A stretch of DNA of 64,000 nt from Cladobotryum mycophilum (lineage: Eukaryota; Ascomycota; Sordariomycetes; Hypocreales; Hypocreaceae): positions 2,232,001 to 2,296,000 of the forward strand of contig CM071589.1 of NCBI GenBank assembly GCA_036429605.1. Direction: 5' to 3'. The notes below the pieces were generated by a model. The model saw only the letters and a program-made list of their open reading frames with translations, ran no database searches and was not told where the DNA came from. Positions 30,456 to 41,819 of this stretch are shown here, one piece after another. The position numbers and the translations under genes are program-made. Within the stretch, counting starts at the first letter, position 1, and each line of letters starts with the position of its first letter.

Positions 30456-33400
30456 TTAATGTGTTTCATAGTTCGCCTCGTTCTCGCTTTCATATTGCTC
30501 CTCTTCATCCTCTGGAGCCGGCTCTTCCTCTTGCGGCCGCTGCGGCTTCTTCCCAAGGCTTAGAAACCTGCGGATACCGCTTGGCCCAGCTACTGGTATA
30601 TCATCTTCCTCAGGGGAATAATCATAAAACAACTTGGGAACAAGAATTCGATATGGCACCGTAATGCCTGTTGGGTCCCTGGGGTTTACCTCGACATTCA
30701 AAGAAATATCCAGTCCTCCCTCCAAGTCGACCTGCAGCTTCTCAGCTTGGCGCATCTGTTTGGTGGACAGGCCCGTGGGAGTTCGGTGGAAGGGGCGGAC
30801 AGGTGCGTCTTCAAGCTCATTGCCAGCTGCCATGGGTTGGTTGCCCATTGTTTGTGCTCGGCGCGGCGGCTGGGCGGTGAAAAACGACTCGTCTCCTTCT
30901 GAGAACTCATCGAACGTAGCAGCACCTCCACGAAGGCCAGATGGGCCAGGTTGTCCGGGGCCCCTAGGATCTACGTACCCATAGTCCATATCCTCGGCAC
31001 CCCACTGACCCTGAATGATGCTGTGGTCATTCTGGCTCTGACTAGCAGGGCGGCCATATTGTGGCATATCACCTCCTCGTTGTTGTGCTTCTCCTCTACC
31101 CAGGGACATTGTCCGAGTCGGGGGAGGGCCTTGTTGCTTCTTTGACCTAGACCGTGAGAGACTCCGGAATAGACCGCCTATACCTGACGAAACGGGGGGT
31201 CGAGGGCCACGAACTGACTCTCGGGACATGTCAAAGTTCTTCGAAGATGATTTCCCTTTGGACAATCTCCGGAAGAGACCACCACCACCCGATTGTGGAG
31301 CTGGGCTTTCATCATCCGATACAGGTGGGCTAGGGGGCGGCGTGTTGCCTGGCTGCCAGAGCCGGATGGAACACCAGTTGCGATGAGGCAAAAGATTCTT
31401 GTTGTTCCTTGACTTGCCATCTACTCCATGTCGGAATATGGGAATCATGCTCTCGTCCGTTTGCTTGTCAAAGTGATGAACTTTGTTTCTCTTGTTAAGA
31501 ACATCGGCCAACAGGTCTGGCGGTGGCATGTTGACAATGGCCGAAGAGATGATATTGGGCATATATCGAGGATCTTTGTGCTTTGCCAGTCCAAGTTTGG
31601 GATTGGAATAGAACTGACCAATGGCAGCAAGATGAACATCGCCACTTAGTACCGTAATTCGGAGCGATTTATCAATAGCCAAGTCTTGTAGATCCTCAAT
31701 CACAATGGTCCGCTCGTGTTTGTGATTTTTGGCAGTCCAGTGATCATTCAGATCATCAAGCACTTCAACTCCACCATCGATGTTGTTCAAATGCTTGCCA
31801 AGCAAACCGGCCCTGCCTAAAGCCTTGACAGGTTTCGACGTCAATCTAAGTCTGGTTAGCAAAATTCAGCCTTGTTGGTCCCATCAACTACTCACATATT
31901 CTCAAGCCACACAAGCCGCGGGTAGGCGATTGGGACGCCAAGCAGAACAAGTAAATGTTCCACCTGCCCCCGTCTGACCTCGGCGTAGAGCCTGTTCATC
32001 ATCTTCTCCCAAGTCTTCTCGTCAATCACTGTCCGTTCTGTCCTCTCTGTACGACCATCCACAGCAAGAAGAGCAACTTTCCCGCCCATTGACATGTAGA
32101 GACTGCGGCTATGCTCCTTGATGTACGGGCCAGGCTTTTCTCCAAGAATCCAGCTTGGCTCTGTATTCTCGGTCTCGGTCACAATGCTCTGGTGCTGGAA
32201 GAGCATGTAGTATTTGAAAGCCACAGCTCCCAGTCCGGAGAACACCGGTGAGTTCATGTCATGATGGGGATATGATCCGTAGCCATCAAATACATCATGA
32301 TCGTCATACATGTTGACCATGGGAATCTGCGAGTTGGCTAATCCAAACAAGCCCTGAGAGAACCACATACAATATCGTTCAAGGTAAAATTTCTCAATCT
32401 CGCTTTGCATCTCATTCGTAAACGCAGCACTGTGCTTATGAATAGGATTGTTGATGTCAAGCCACTCGTCGAAAAGCTCGCACTCGTCAGCAACGCAGTC
32501 GTTATAAATCTGATCACCTCCACCGACCATAACGTGGAAGGGCTGTGTCTGATGCGAATTCAGCACGTCTCGCCACATGGGATCCGGACCACTAAGTTCA
32601 TCCGGCTTGGCCTTCAGACTGAACCCATTGCAGCTGTAGAACATGATATTCATTGCCTCTCCACTTGCCGGGACCCAAAATGCCATAGCAGGGCCACGGT
32701 TAATGCGATATGCAATTCGCTGCTGCTTCTCACGAAGTTCGACTTCAATGTTGAATCGCCAAAAGGTACAGCCCTGTTCAGCGTGAAGACGGAAACCTCT
32801 CACATCCTTGTACTTGAGCATCTTCTCGCCATCGACATCAACCCTCCTGCGGCGACTGGCAAAAGAACCCGGATAATCCGTAAGACCATTAGGCAGCAGC
32901 TCATCTGGTGGGCTCTTTGTCTTTTCGAAAAGGCCCTCGTCGGTCTCATCGCGAGAAAGATCTTTAGCCTCTTCAAGGTGGTCTACAGGCCGAACATATA
33001 GAGTCTCACCACGCCGACCTAATTTAGGATGACCAGCAATAGGGTCAACATATTCCGGTGACAGTTCGCCATTCACATGTTGTGGGGGAGGGGGCAAGAG
33101 TTCTACATCCTGCAAGAAAAGTCGGAGCGTTGGAGCAATCTCATAGGATGAATCTGCGTCGCTGGTGACAATCATGATGGTTCCTCGCCAAATTTCACGC
33201 TCCAACATGACGTTGTTATTTCGAGGTCTAGCAGGAACCCTTTCACGACGTATACCACAGTACCTAAGTAAAGGCCCACACTTCAAGTACAGCGGAGGCT
33301 TAAAGCGTGTGGCAGCTGAATTACTGTTAGCCAATCTACTTTTCATATACACAAAATAAAACTTACCTGAATCATCATACTCACCTTCAAATGCTTCAGC

Positions 33401-36084
33401 TTTACGCGGCCTAGATGCAACGCTTTGATTTCTTCGGTTCCCACCCTGATCCCACCATGTGGTATTCTTATCATTTGGTCCCATTTGATCAGGGCTGAGA
33501 TCTAGAAGTGTTCCAGACAATGTGCCAACGGTGCCTTTCTTCCATTCATCCAGCCATTGCGGAGGTTGATAGAGACCTTCTCCCGGTCGGAGATCCTCAC
33601 GCCGTTTGAATACCATTCCTGATATTCTATGGTGGCGTGAGCTGCCTGATGAGTCACTAGCAGCATGCAGTTCATGTCTTGCATCTGCATCAGGGGGAGG
33701 CTAATTGTAACCTGACGAGGATGCGGCTGTGGTTGCGGTGGTTGTTGCTGTTGCTGTTGCTGTTGCTGTTGTTGTGGTTGTGGTTGTGGTTGTTGTTCCA
33801 ATCGTGGCTCCAACCTTGGCTCCGATCTTGGCTCTGACCGTGGCTCTGACCATGGTTCTGACCATGATTCTGATCGTAGCTCTGATCGTAGCTCTGATCG
33901 TGGTTCCAACTGTGGTTGTAGCTGCGGTTGGAACCGTGATTGCTGCCGTGAGTGTGGTTGTGACTGTGATTGAACTTGAGAATGTGCTTGCGGGTGTACT
34001 TGCGGAAGTACTTGTGACTGTATTTGAGTTTGTAGTTGTCGTTGTCGTTCTTGCGGCTGCGACTGCGGTTGTGGTTGCAGCGGAAGTGGCTGAGACTGTC
34101 GTCGTCGTTCTTGTGGTTCTGGTTGCAGCGTTTGCGACACGGATTGTCGTCGTCGTCGTTCTTGCGGTTCTGATTGTAGTGATTGCGGCTGAGACTGTCG
34201 TCGTCGTTCTTGTGGCTCTGGCTGCAGCGTTTGCGACTGGGACTGTCTTCGTCGTTCTTGTGGTTCCGGTTGCTGTAATTGTGGCTGAGGTTGAGCTTGA
34301 GATCGCGGTTGAGCTTGGGCTTGAGCTTGCGGTTGCGGTAGCGGCCGTGGCTGCGGTTGTGAGCGTGGTTGGGGCTGTGGTAGAGGTCGCTGTTGCAGCT
34401 GCGCTTGCGCTTGCGGTTGTGATGGTGGTGGTGAGTGTGATTGTGGCTGCGGCTCTGGTTGTGAGCGTGGGAGTGGATTTAATTTTGAGTGCGGGCCAAG
34501 TACTACCGAATGCAAAAGACCACCTCTAGCAGCTGGGTGAATATAATCATTATCATACCCAAGCTCAGGGACATAAACAGCCGGGGGCTCTGTGGTGCGT
34601 CGACGTATACCCGGCTTATCTGGACCTGATGTTGACTCCTGAAGCCTGGTCTCCTCCAACTGTGGAGGAGGAAGCTGATCGGTTGGGTTTAGTGGCAGAG
34701 GGGGCAATTCTTTGTCACCTGAATATCGTGGTGACGAATGTGTAGACTGCTGGGCAAGTTCTTGGGGGGCTCGGCCTGCATCATTGGACGAAGCAGGTTT
34801 GGATTGAGGAGGCAGTCTTCTTTCCGCTTCCATCCTGATACGATGCCAGGAATCTGCAGGAGGCTCCTTTTTCAACTTGTTGCTTCCACTACGGGCCAAA
34901 GAGAAGCCGCTACTGGGTGGTATTAATGGCTCGTCTGGAGGAGAATGGGTTTCTACGTTAGAGAACTGGGGGTCGTCTCGGACAGCACGCTCGCGAAAAC
35001 TCATGTTTCGTTTCGGAATTCCAAAGTCTGCTTCTGTCGGTAAGGATTGTGGGTCGGCTGCTGTCCTGGTTGTTTGTTGAATAGGACCTTGTACGTAGGC
35101 TCGATTATCCTCTTGCAAAGTTTGCGGTGGTCGAATCTGTGACGCCGGGGCTTCTCTCGGGGCGGCTGCTTCGCGCGGAAAAGGAACATTCGAAACTATG
35201 GGGGATGCCTGCTCAAGTGAAGCTGCGGGGCGTCTATCTTGGACAACCAAGGGCGGCAATTCCTGCTGCTGGGGCACTTGGCCTCCGGAGGCTTGCAAAG
35301 CGGCCTTTTTTGCTGCTCTTGCCTTGGCCCTTTGCTCCGCAGCTTCAACTCGGGCTCGTTTTTCCTCCTTGGTCATGCTGTCGAGCGTCAGCTCAAGCCT
35401 TTGGAGGGGTGATCGGTCGTCTGCGAACTTTTTGCGTCGATCGGACGTTCCACTGGCGGATGCCCTTCGAGATTGTCCAGTCACGGGCTGTGCGGAGCTT
35501 TTACTATCTCTTCGTGCCACTACATCCTCAATTGGTCGTTGAGATGGACCTGGCTGCCCGTCAAACCGTTCTGGTGGGAAATATTCTTCTGTCCCCATTG
35601 CTTCGCCTGGGAATGGCTGTCGAGGAGGTCTGCTTGAGCCAGGCGAGGGGTACGCATATGGGTACGGTCCGTTGGGCTGGCGATAGCTCACAGGAGGCCC
35701 TCGTGGGGCCTCGGGGGCAGCTGGCATACTTGGGGATGAGGGCTCGTCGCGCTCGTCTGGCATTCGATTCGAACGTCGGCTCGTCTTGTCATAGGGTTCA
35801 AAGCTCATGTCTAGAGATTGACCTTGCTGGTATGATGGCGGTCTCGGAGCCAAACCGTGAGGCGCAATGGTTGAAGAAGTTGGAGAGTGCGGACTAAAGG
35901 TCGTTTCGGTGGGAGCTTCTGTGTAAGTAGTCTGGATTGAATTGCGATTCGCCTTGCGCGGAGGCTGGATATCTAGAGATTGTCTTTGGTCGGGATTCGA
36001 GTATTCGTACGAATAGTCTTCTGACAGGCGTCCATCATGGATTTTCTTGGGCTGGGGTAGCTCACCCCAGTATGGTGCTGACAT
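30456..36084 (-). CDS. Giant PhoD-like phosphatase with Gln/Pro-rich N-terminus, frame broken once
   Basis: Exons are 36084-33367, 33315-31896 and 31845-30456, with GT-AG introns of 51 and 50 bp. With one base restored the protein is 1,842 aa. The first 830 residues are disordered: Pro/Ser/Arg-rich, then tandem QPEPQERRRQSQ-type units (minus strand of about 34030-34270), Ser-Glu-Pro/Leu-Arg repeats, and poly-Gln. The phosphatase half starts near GMVFKRREDLRPGEGLYQPP and carries PhoD-superfamily metal motifs GGGDQIYND (about 1173), YDDHDVFDGYG (about 1243) and LSGDVH (about 1448). The C-terminal 300 residues are again Pro/Ser-rich and acidic. The break is in the G5 run at 33693-33697 (plus strand): one extra base joins ISLP to PDADARHELHAASD and on into the phosphatase. 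The start at MSAPYWGELPQP was preferred over upstream non-ATG codons. Substrate and location are unknown. Confidence 0.88.
33316..33366 (-). other. In-frame, stop-free 51-bp intron in the PhoD-like gene
   Basis: It is bounded by GTAAGT and TTCAG, with a GCTAAC branch point 11-15 nt from the end. Its length is a multiple of three and it contains no stop, so retention would insert 17 residues into the protein without breaking it. Confidence 0.8.
33729..34480. repeat. Coding minisatellite (Gln/Pro/Arg-rich) inside the PhoD-like gene
   Basis: On the minus strand this encodes overlapping tandem arrays: a PQPQSQ-type array, four imperfect units of about 17-18 residues centred on PEPQERRRQS, an array of SEL/SEP-R units, and a run of 11 Gln (CAG/CAA mixed). 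The unit structure makes length polymorphism likely. The complementary strand reads as a Val/Ala-rich ORF, which is an artefact of the repeat. Confidence 0.85.
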
Positions 36085-37826
36085 GGTCGCAAATGGCTGA
36101 TGAAAGCTGTCCACGAGGGTTCGGTAAGGCCGAGGACAAGCGAGTCAATTATACGCATGGGCTGTAATGGACGTACGTGGTATGATCTGGCGTTTTTCGT
36201 GCTCCGTAAGGTCGGCATATACCAGTAGTAATATGGTTGTAAGAAAGCAAGATACAGATACAGGGTCGGTTAAACAAGAGGAAGAGGCATGGACTATGTA
36301 CGTGTGATAAGTCGCCAGGTTCAGTCTCGGGGTCCCACGCAACCCGTCGGATTATAGCAATGCTATGCAGGAACACGCAGCTACCAGACGCATGCAAATA
36401 TCGTTGTTTCCTTTTAACAGGGCATTGAGTAGAGAGAAAAATTGAGTGAGGCTTCCGGTGGTTTGTTGGCATAAGCTCCCAAAAAACCGTGCGCGCTGAC
36501 CAGGGTCTTAAGTGGCTCGAGGCTTAGAAACTTCGACAACCCGTCCAACTGAAACAAGACCGGCCAACCCGTGTCTCCGGGAGCGTAGTATTGGGTCCTC
36601 AGAGTAACTCGACGCTGTGGAACAACGCAAAAGAAGCGGTCGGGAGCTGCAGGCTGAGGTGGAGTTGGAAGTGGAGGTGTGTTGCTATCTCGAGAATCTG
36701 GGTGGCTGGAGTTGGGCCGCTTGGGAGAAGTTTGAACAGCGGTAGGATGCAAGGCACCGACCAAAGGGCTTGCAATGCATCTAACATGCAGCTAAGCTAG
36801 AGTGAAGAAAGGCGAATGGGTCCATCGAGATTGGATGGAGCATTGAGATGAGATGAGATAATTATGTTGCTCGGTGTTCTGCAGGGACGAAGTCAAGTTG
36901 ACAGGCGTCAAATACAATTACTCGTAATTGACCTTTACCTCAGCTTCAGTGGCAGCTACGAGGTACTTGCTGCATGTAACGCCGTACCTTCCCTCTGTTT
37001 CAAGGAGCTTGACCAAGCAGCGAATCGGGTTTGACCAGGAAAGAAAGAAAGCCCCACTGCTCATCACCAGCCACCAGTAAGTCAATCAGAGAGCAAACAA
37101 AGGCTGAAGGATGAGAAACTCCAACCACCTTGGTGATGATGACTATAAGGAAAATTTTTCCCTTTATTAAATTGAACCGATTACCAGAAGAGGTTTTGCC
37201 ACATTTTTTCAAACAGCTGACTGTTTTTCTAAACCTGGGACCCCCTGGCCTGGAGCAGAGCCATGTCGCTGCTCAGTAGATGAAAGGTTTGAATTTGACA
37301 GTATTTTCTAAGTGAACGAAAGTTCGATATTTTTTTATACTTCTTTGAGTTTGATTAGTTTCCAATGATTCCATACTCTCTGAATTCCTATAGGCTTTTC
37401 GTTGCCTTGAGTCCAAGGTCCACGGTTGTCTTCTAATATCAGCCCTACATATCAAACCTATAGGTGGCTATATCGATAAATAAAACACTACCTCTAAAGG
37501 ACGCTTATCTTGGACGATTTAAATGACAAAAGAAAATTCAGAAACAGATACGGAGTACATCGGTGGCAGTTTGGATCACTGTGTCATATCCCTTGTTCTG
37601 AGATTTGTTATTTGTACGAGGGACTAGGGTTAACTAAGACTGCCACCCTTTAACAGGGGCGAATTATCTTGACTAAGAAAGGCTAGTATTGATGAAGGCT
37701 GATTTACTACATACTCCAACTGGTTATTCAAAACAAAAAACAAGGGGGAAGTTGAAAAAAGGAAGAGAGAAAGAGAAAAAGATAATAAACCGCAAAAAAT
37801 AAACGATTGGATAGCGTCTAGGATTT
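36085..37826. other. Promoter side of the PhoD-like gene; otherwise empty
   Basis: Nothing I can support as a gene. The ORF at 36414-36764 (minus, 116 codons) is Pro-rich at one end and has no homology signal I recognise. TACGGAGTA occurs at 37549-37557. An A-rich stretch (37730-37800) precedes the tRNA. Confidence 0.5.
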
Positions 37827-37926
37827 TGCTCCCGGCAGGGCTTGAACCTGCGGCCTCCGCATCACCAACACTGGGCTGTAAGCCAGAGTATTAGTACGAA
37901 GCTCTAACCAACTGAGCTACGGAAGC
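37827..37926 (-). tRNA. tRNA-Ile (anticodon AAT as read) with 26-nt intron
   Basis: The cloverleaf is acceptor GCTTCCG/CGGGAGC (one T-G wobble), D stem GCTC/GAGC, anticodon stem TCGTA/TGCGG (two wobbles), T arm GCAGG-TTCAAGC-CCTGC, and discriminator A. The loop is C-T-AAT-A followed by a 26-nt intron (37888-37863) after position 37, then A38. The body (TAGCTCAGTTGGTTAGAGCTT) resembles the intron-containing yeast tRNA-Ile(UAU) rather than the usual fungal Ile(AAU), so the anticodon may have switched by one base (T34 to A34). It could still be functional, or be a drifting copy. Confidence 0.85.
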
Positions 37927-39370
37927 TTTCCATTGTTATTGAGAGTCGCTGAGAATGTATACATAAACCAACAGTCACCATCCATTTCTCATTCCTACTC
38001 CATACATTATTGCGCCGGCGTTTTGGGGAACACTTTGTCATGTCGATGCCTCTCGTTGCCTAGAAGGATCCTGTTAATATGACTAACTAAATTTCTTGCC
38101 CTAGTGAATTTTTCCAGGGTTCACTGTTTCGTGGCAGAGGCGTTGCCTTGGTCGAGAAGCATATAACTTAAATGAGGGATTTCTATAATTGCCCAGGCCA
38201 GCAACCTGTTTGGCTTAAGGCTGTGGCGGCATGAGCAGCTAGTAAGCAGTGTAGGGATGCGCCGAGACTAGAGGGATAGTAAATCTCTGCGGGATAGAGA
38301 TACCATTCCCGAAAATGCAACTTTCCATCCCTCAATTGCGATGACTAGACCTCAAGAGTGATCCCTAGTCTTGTGAGTAGCAGGCCATTAAGCAGGTCGG
38401 TAGTAAGACTTGGCCATATTTGGATATGGATAGGTAGTAGTGAGATTGTGAGATGGCGTATTACGAGCTGGCATGGATTGAGCGTAAATGAAGAGTGAAA
38501 GTCGGCGGCTATCGGTCTTTTGACCACTGTTGACAAATTAGCGTAGAGAAAATGTAAGGAAAAGGGTTTTGCCTTGAGACTAGAAGCTGGAGAGATGGCG
38601 AGCGAGAGCTGCAGCTTGTCCATCAGGAGACATACATCAAAGAGCCCAGACATTTGCGGTAATAGTTACTGAGCTTTTCATGGTTCATGTTGCTTCGACA
38701 GATCTGCCAAGAGTAAAATAGCTGTCGATGCTGCTAATAGAGTAAATATTCTTCCGACGGCAGATCTGGCCAACGGATGTGACTGAAAATGTATAATGAC
38801 ACTGCGATACACATTCTGTCTCTCGTCGTTTCGTACAGTTTTCCTTCCGCAGCTTGCATTTTGACGAGTTCCATAGTTAAATTCTCTTTCTGCAAGGGCA
38901 CATTAAGAGCTGCATACCTTAGGCAATCATCTCTATGATAAAAGACATGCCATAGAGACGGAAAAAGAACAGCCTCTGGACGATGTGCCTGGGTATCCAA
39001 GCTTAATCTTCCCCCAGCATTGCTCGATTTTCTCCTTTCTCCCTAAACAATCACAATAATGGCAAACATTTCAAAACTCTTTGGCCACTAGCCACCTTGC
39101 ATCTTTTCTAGAAACCGCATTTGGCTCTAAGGGGGAGGAGCTGTAACATGTCAATGAGAAACTACCGTAGTATTGACTGTGATGCAAAACTTGTGCGAAA
39201 TATGAATCATCAAATTCAAGGCATTTACAAGCATCTGCAGCTTCAAGAAAACATATTCTATCTAAACCTGCTAAACTCAAACCACATCTTCCAACCAAAT
39301 CAAAACCTGTCTCAGAAACGCCTCAACGCCATTCCCAATACCATGACCAACCCATCAAACCATACCAGTC
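37927..39370. other. Intergenic region downstream of the membrane-protein gene
   Basis: Short minus-strand ORFs at 38345-38653 and 38734-39000 have mixed composition but no start context, domain or splice partners that I can identify. I do not call them. Confidence 0.45.
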
Positions 39371-40627
39371 TCAGGCAAACTTGCGCATCATATTGAACCC
39401 CGAGGCTCGTGACCGCATAACTGACCATTTTCCAAGACGCCTCGCGAGGAAACCCCTGGCTGACCCCATCCGTACTTCCCAAGCCCAGTAAAGTATGGCC
39501 AAGATCAGCAAGGCCGTTACCATGCACCAGAAGAATGACTTGAAAAAGCCTCTCGATGAAGATCTTGCAGCACGAATATGCTGATCCAGCGAAATGAGAG
39601 TCATTTTATCATCTTCATCCTTGCGTCGTCCAAAGTAGCACACCACACGTGGCTTCATGATGGTATACCTTGTTTTTCCCCCACGGGTGCTGCGACTGTG
39701 GATTATGACCTTTGGTGCTGCACAAATCATGATGCGCTGTCGACGTGGCTCCCCGCGGTTGTTGCGATGTCCCTCCTCATCTACCTCAGTACCGACGGAG
39801 ACATGCTCAAAACGATACAGCTCGCCCGGTTTAACCCAATCAAATCTGACAATCTTGGGGGAAAGGCTGAATGCGACGCTCAACCAGGCCGCGTGGGCAA
39901 CAATATCATGCAATGACTGGTATGTAGAGAGTTGATCTCGTGTTCCGGGCTCTGTATAGTTCCCGAATGTTGCGTACAAAGGCAACAGCATTCGCATTAT
40001 TTGCGCCGACACTCTGTCTACCTCATCCCAGAAGTGCGGGGGGATCCTATTTCTTGATGATTGAAGGTACACCTTGTTGGTTTCGGCACGAAGGTGGGTT
40101 CGCTTAAAGCCTGGTATCGGTCAGCTTCTTAAAGTTCTCTGTAGGCCTTGGTCTCAATACTTGCCTTCGACGTTGATCAACGTCTCATCTTCCGTCGACA
40201 ATAGCTTATTATGTTCTGGGGTTGCACCAAATAACAGCTTGGCAAAAACATTCTTCTCCAAAGCCTTGAGAACAACCCCCTGAAGCAAAGCACATCGTTG
40301 AGACCCATCACTTAGCAATGTGTCCCACTGGCTCTCGTCTGAGCCTGGCCGAGCAACTGTCCTGACCAAATTATAAAATGCAGCGGAATACTTTTGTACC
40401 CAGAGCGAACCACGTCCTGTAACGACAGGATCTCCAAACCCATCTTGAACAAGCTCGCAAATTTCGAGAAACAGATTCAGAAAGAGGCGTTCGAAAACTT
40501 CATCGGTTATTGTCGTCTGTATGGCAGAGAAATCTAGCTCGCGCTGAGCTGGCGCATCTCGTTTGATGTTCCTTTGCTTCTCGGCCAGCCACTGCTTCCT
40601 GGTTGTCGGGGTCATTCTTTTTGACAT
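39371..40627 (-). CDS. Unknown protein with a C-terminal membrane anchor, 400 aa
   Basis: Two exons, 40627-40165 and 40110-39371, are joined across a 54-nt intron that begins GCAAGT and ends CCAG, again a GC-AG intron. The join reads NVEG/FKRTHLRAETNKVYLQ, and the frame closes at 400 codons plus stop. The start MSKRMTPTTRKQW was taken as the first ATG after a transcript-like leader; an upstream in-frame ATG is less likely. Residues 1-200 look helical and soluble (FERLFLNLFLEICELVQDGFGDP). A single hydrophobic helix lies at about 343-368 (SFFWCMVTALLILAILYWAWEV), followed by a basic tail rich in Arg. This suggests a tail-anchored protein facing the cytosol. I do not recognise the family. Confidence 0.75.
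40111..40164 (-). other. Non-canonical GC-AG intron in the membrane-protein gene
   Basis: The donor is GAAG/GCAAGT, identical to the GC-intron consensus. A branch-like GCTGAC lies 9-14 nt before the CCAG acceptor. The join is phase 1, and the flanking frames are open on both sides. Confidence 0.75.
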
Positions 40628-41819
40628 GGTGAGAGAAGATAATAGTTTAAAGGGTATAGTTGGGAGGTATAGTATAGAAAACACAATTCGAGGTGAGTTT
40701 GAATGGCAATAACGATTCAAGATTCAACCGCACAACAGAGAGGGCATTCCGGGCTTCTTATCTGCGCCAGATGAATCTGCATCTCCCTCCTAAAGTTGCT
40801 GCCTTTGTTGAAACAATGAGGCTTTGAGTTTCAACGGGTACTGCATTGTCAATTATGATTTTAAGTATCTTCTTGTTGTGAGGTCAGGGGCAGTACGGGA
40901 AAAAACAAAGCATCCAGTAGTTGATTGTGGGATTGATTCTTTGGTTCCATCATAACTTAAGAACAAAGAACCCAAATGCCAAAAATAGTAAATACGAATC
41001 TCTAACAACCTTTCCCGTTCACATGTAAGGATTTGCTTTCGAATAAAGCAACATGGGCAACGAAATAAGTAAAGTTGACGGACGGGGCCTTTGTGACTGG
41101 GAATGGTGCAAGCCTATAGGGTAATCGCCCATATGACAGGCGCTGGTCTCTTTATTTAGCCTGGGGACTTAAATGAACAGGTCCAATGAATATATCTCAT
41201 TGTCATAATTGGTATCGAGTAACACAAGATGCTAGACTTGTAAACAACCTACCCAGTAGGTAAGATGGCAATAAATCATTCGGAAAAGGTTGATGCAGTG
41301 TATGACTTGAGTAACTGTTGTACTTGCCTGTACCCAAACCTACCATGTCCGTTATTGCAGCCTTAAATACAAGGCATTATTTTTAACCGTTTATTTCGGT
41401 TGGCAGGCATGACCCAAACGCACGCAGCAGGCAGGCAGGGTCATTTTTTTTTCGGTTTGGCTGGCGAGCACTGCAAGAGTCAACCTCACTCATCAATCAA
41501 CCATTAAACCCCCTGCCTACCTCACATTCTGGGAAGCCGTCGTTCTTGACCTGCACAACCGACCTTTGCCTGGTGCAAATTCGGATTTCTAGCAAAAAAG
41601 CCTTGATAAAGAAAGAGATAGTCGACCTATTTCTTCCCCGTCGCTTCGCCACTCGCACAACCATCCTCCTTCATCCCACCGCTGCCCCGCGATCGCACGC
41701 TTCCAGGCCAATTTTCGTCTCGACACCCTCTTTTTCTTCTTCTTCTTCCTCTCCTCCTCACCTGAAACCCGTCACCAAAACGAGTGCTTTGCGCCAAAAC
41801 ATAATCGAAATCACACAAC
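40628..41819. other. Divergent promoter region, membrane protein / eIF4E
   Basis: This 1.2 kb region separates the starts of two divergent genes. The last 300 bp toward eIF4E are C/T-rich (for example 41729-41762), a typical leader of a highly expressed fungal gene. There is no gene inside. Confidence 0.55.

Noticed and set aside
33729..34529. 266-codon plus-strand ORF made almost only of Val and Ala
   Set aside because: It is the complement of the Gln/Pro/Arg repeat in the PhoD-like gene; its composition is explained by the repeat.
36414..36764. 116-codon minus-strand ORF upstream of the PhoD-like gene
   Set aside because: Pro-rich start and featureless remainder; more likely leader or promoter DNA.
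38345..39000. Two minus-strand ORFs of 102 and 88 codons
   Set aside because: Different frames, no credible intron joining them, no domain; kept as unexplained intergenic DNA.
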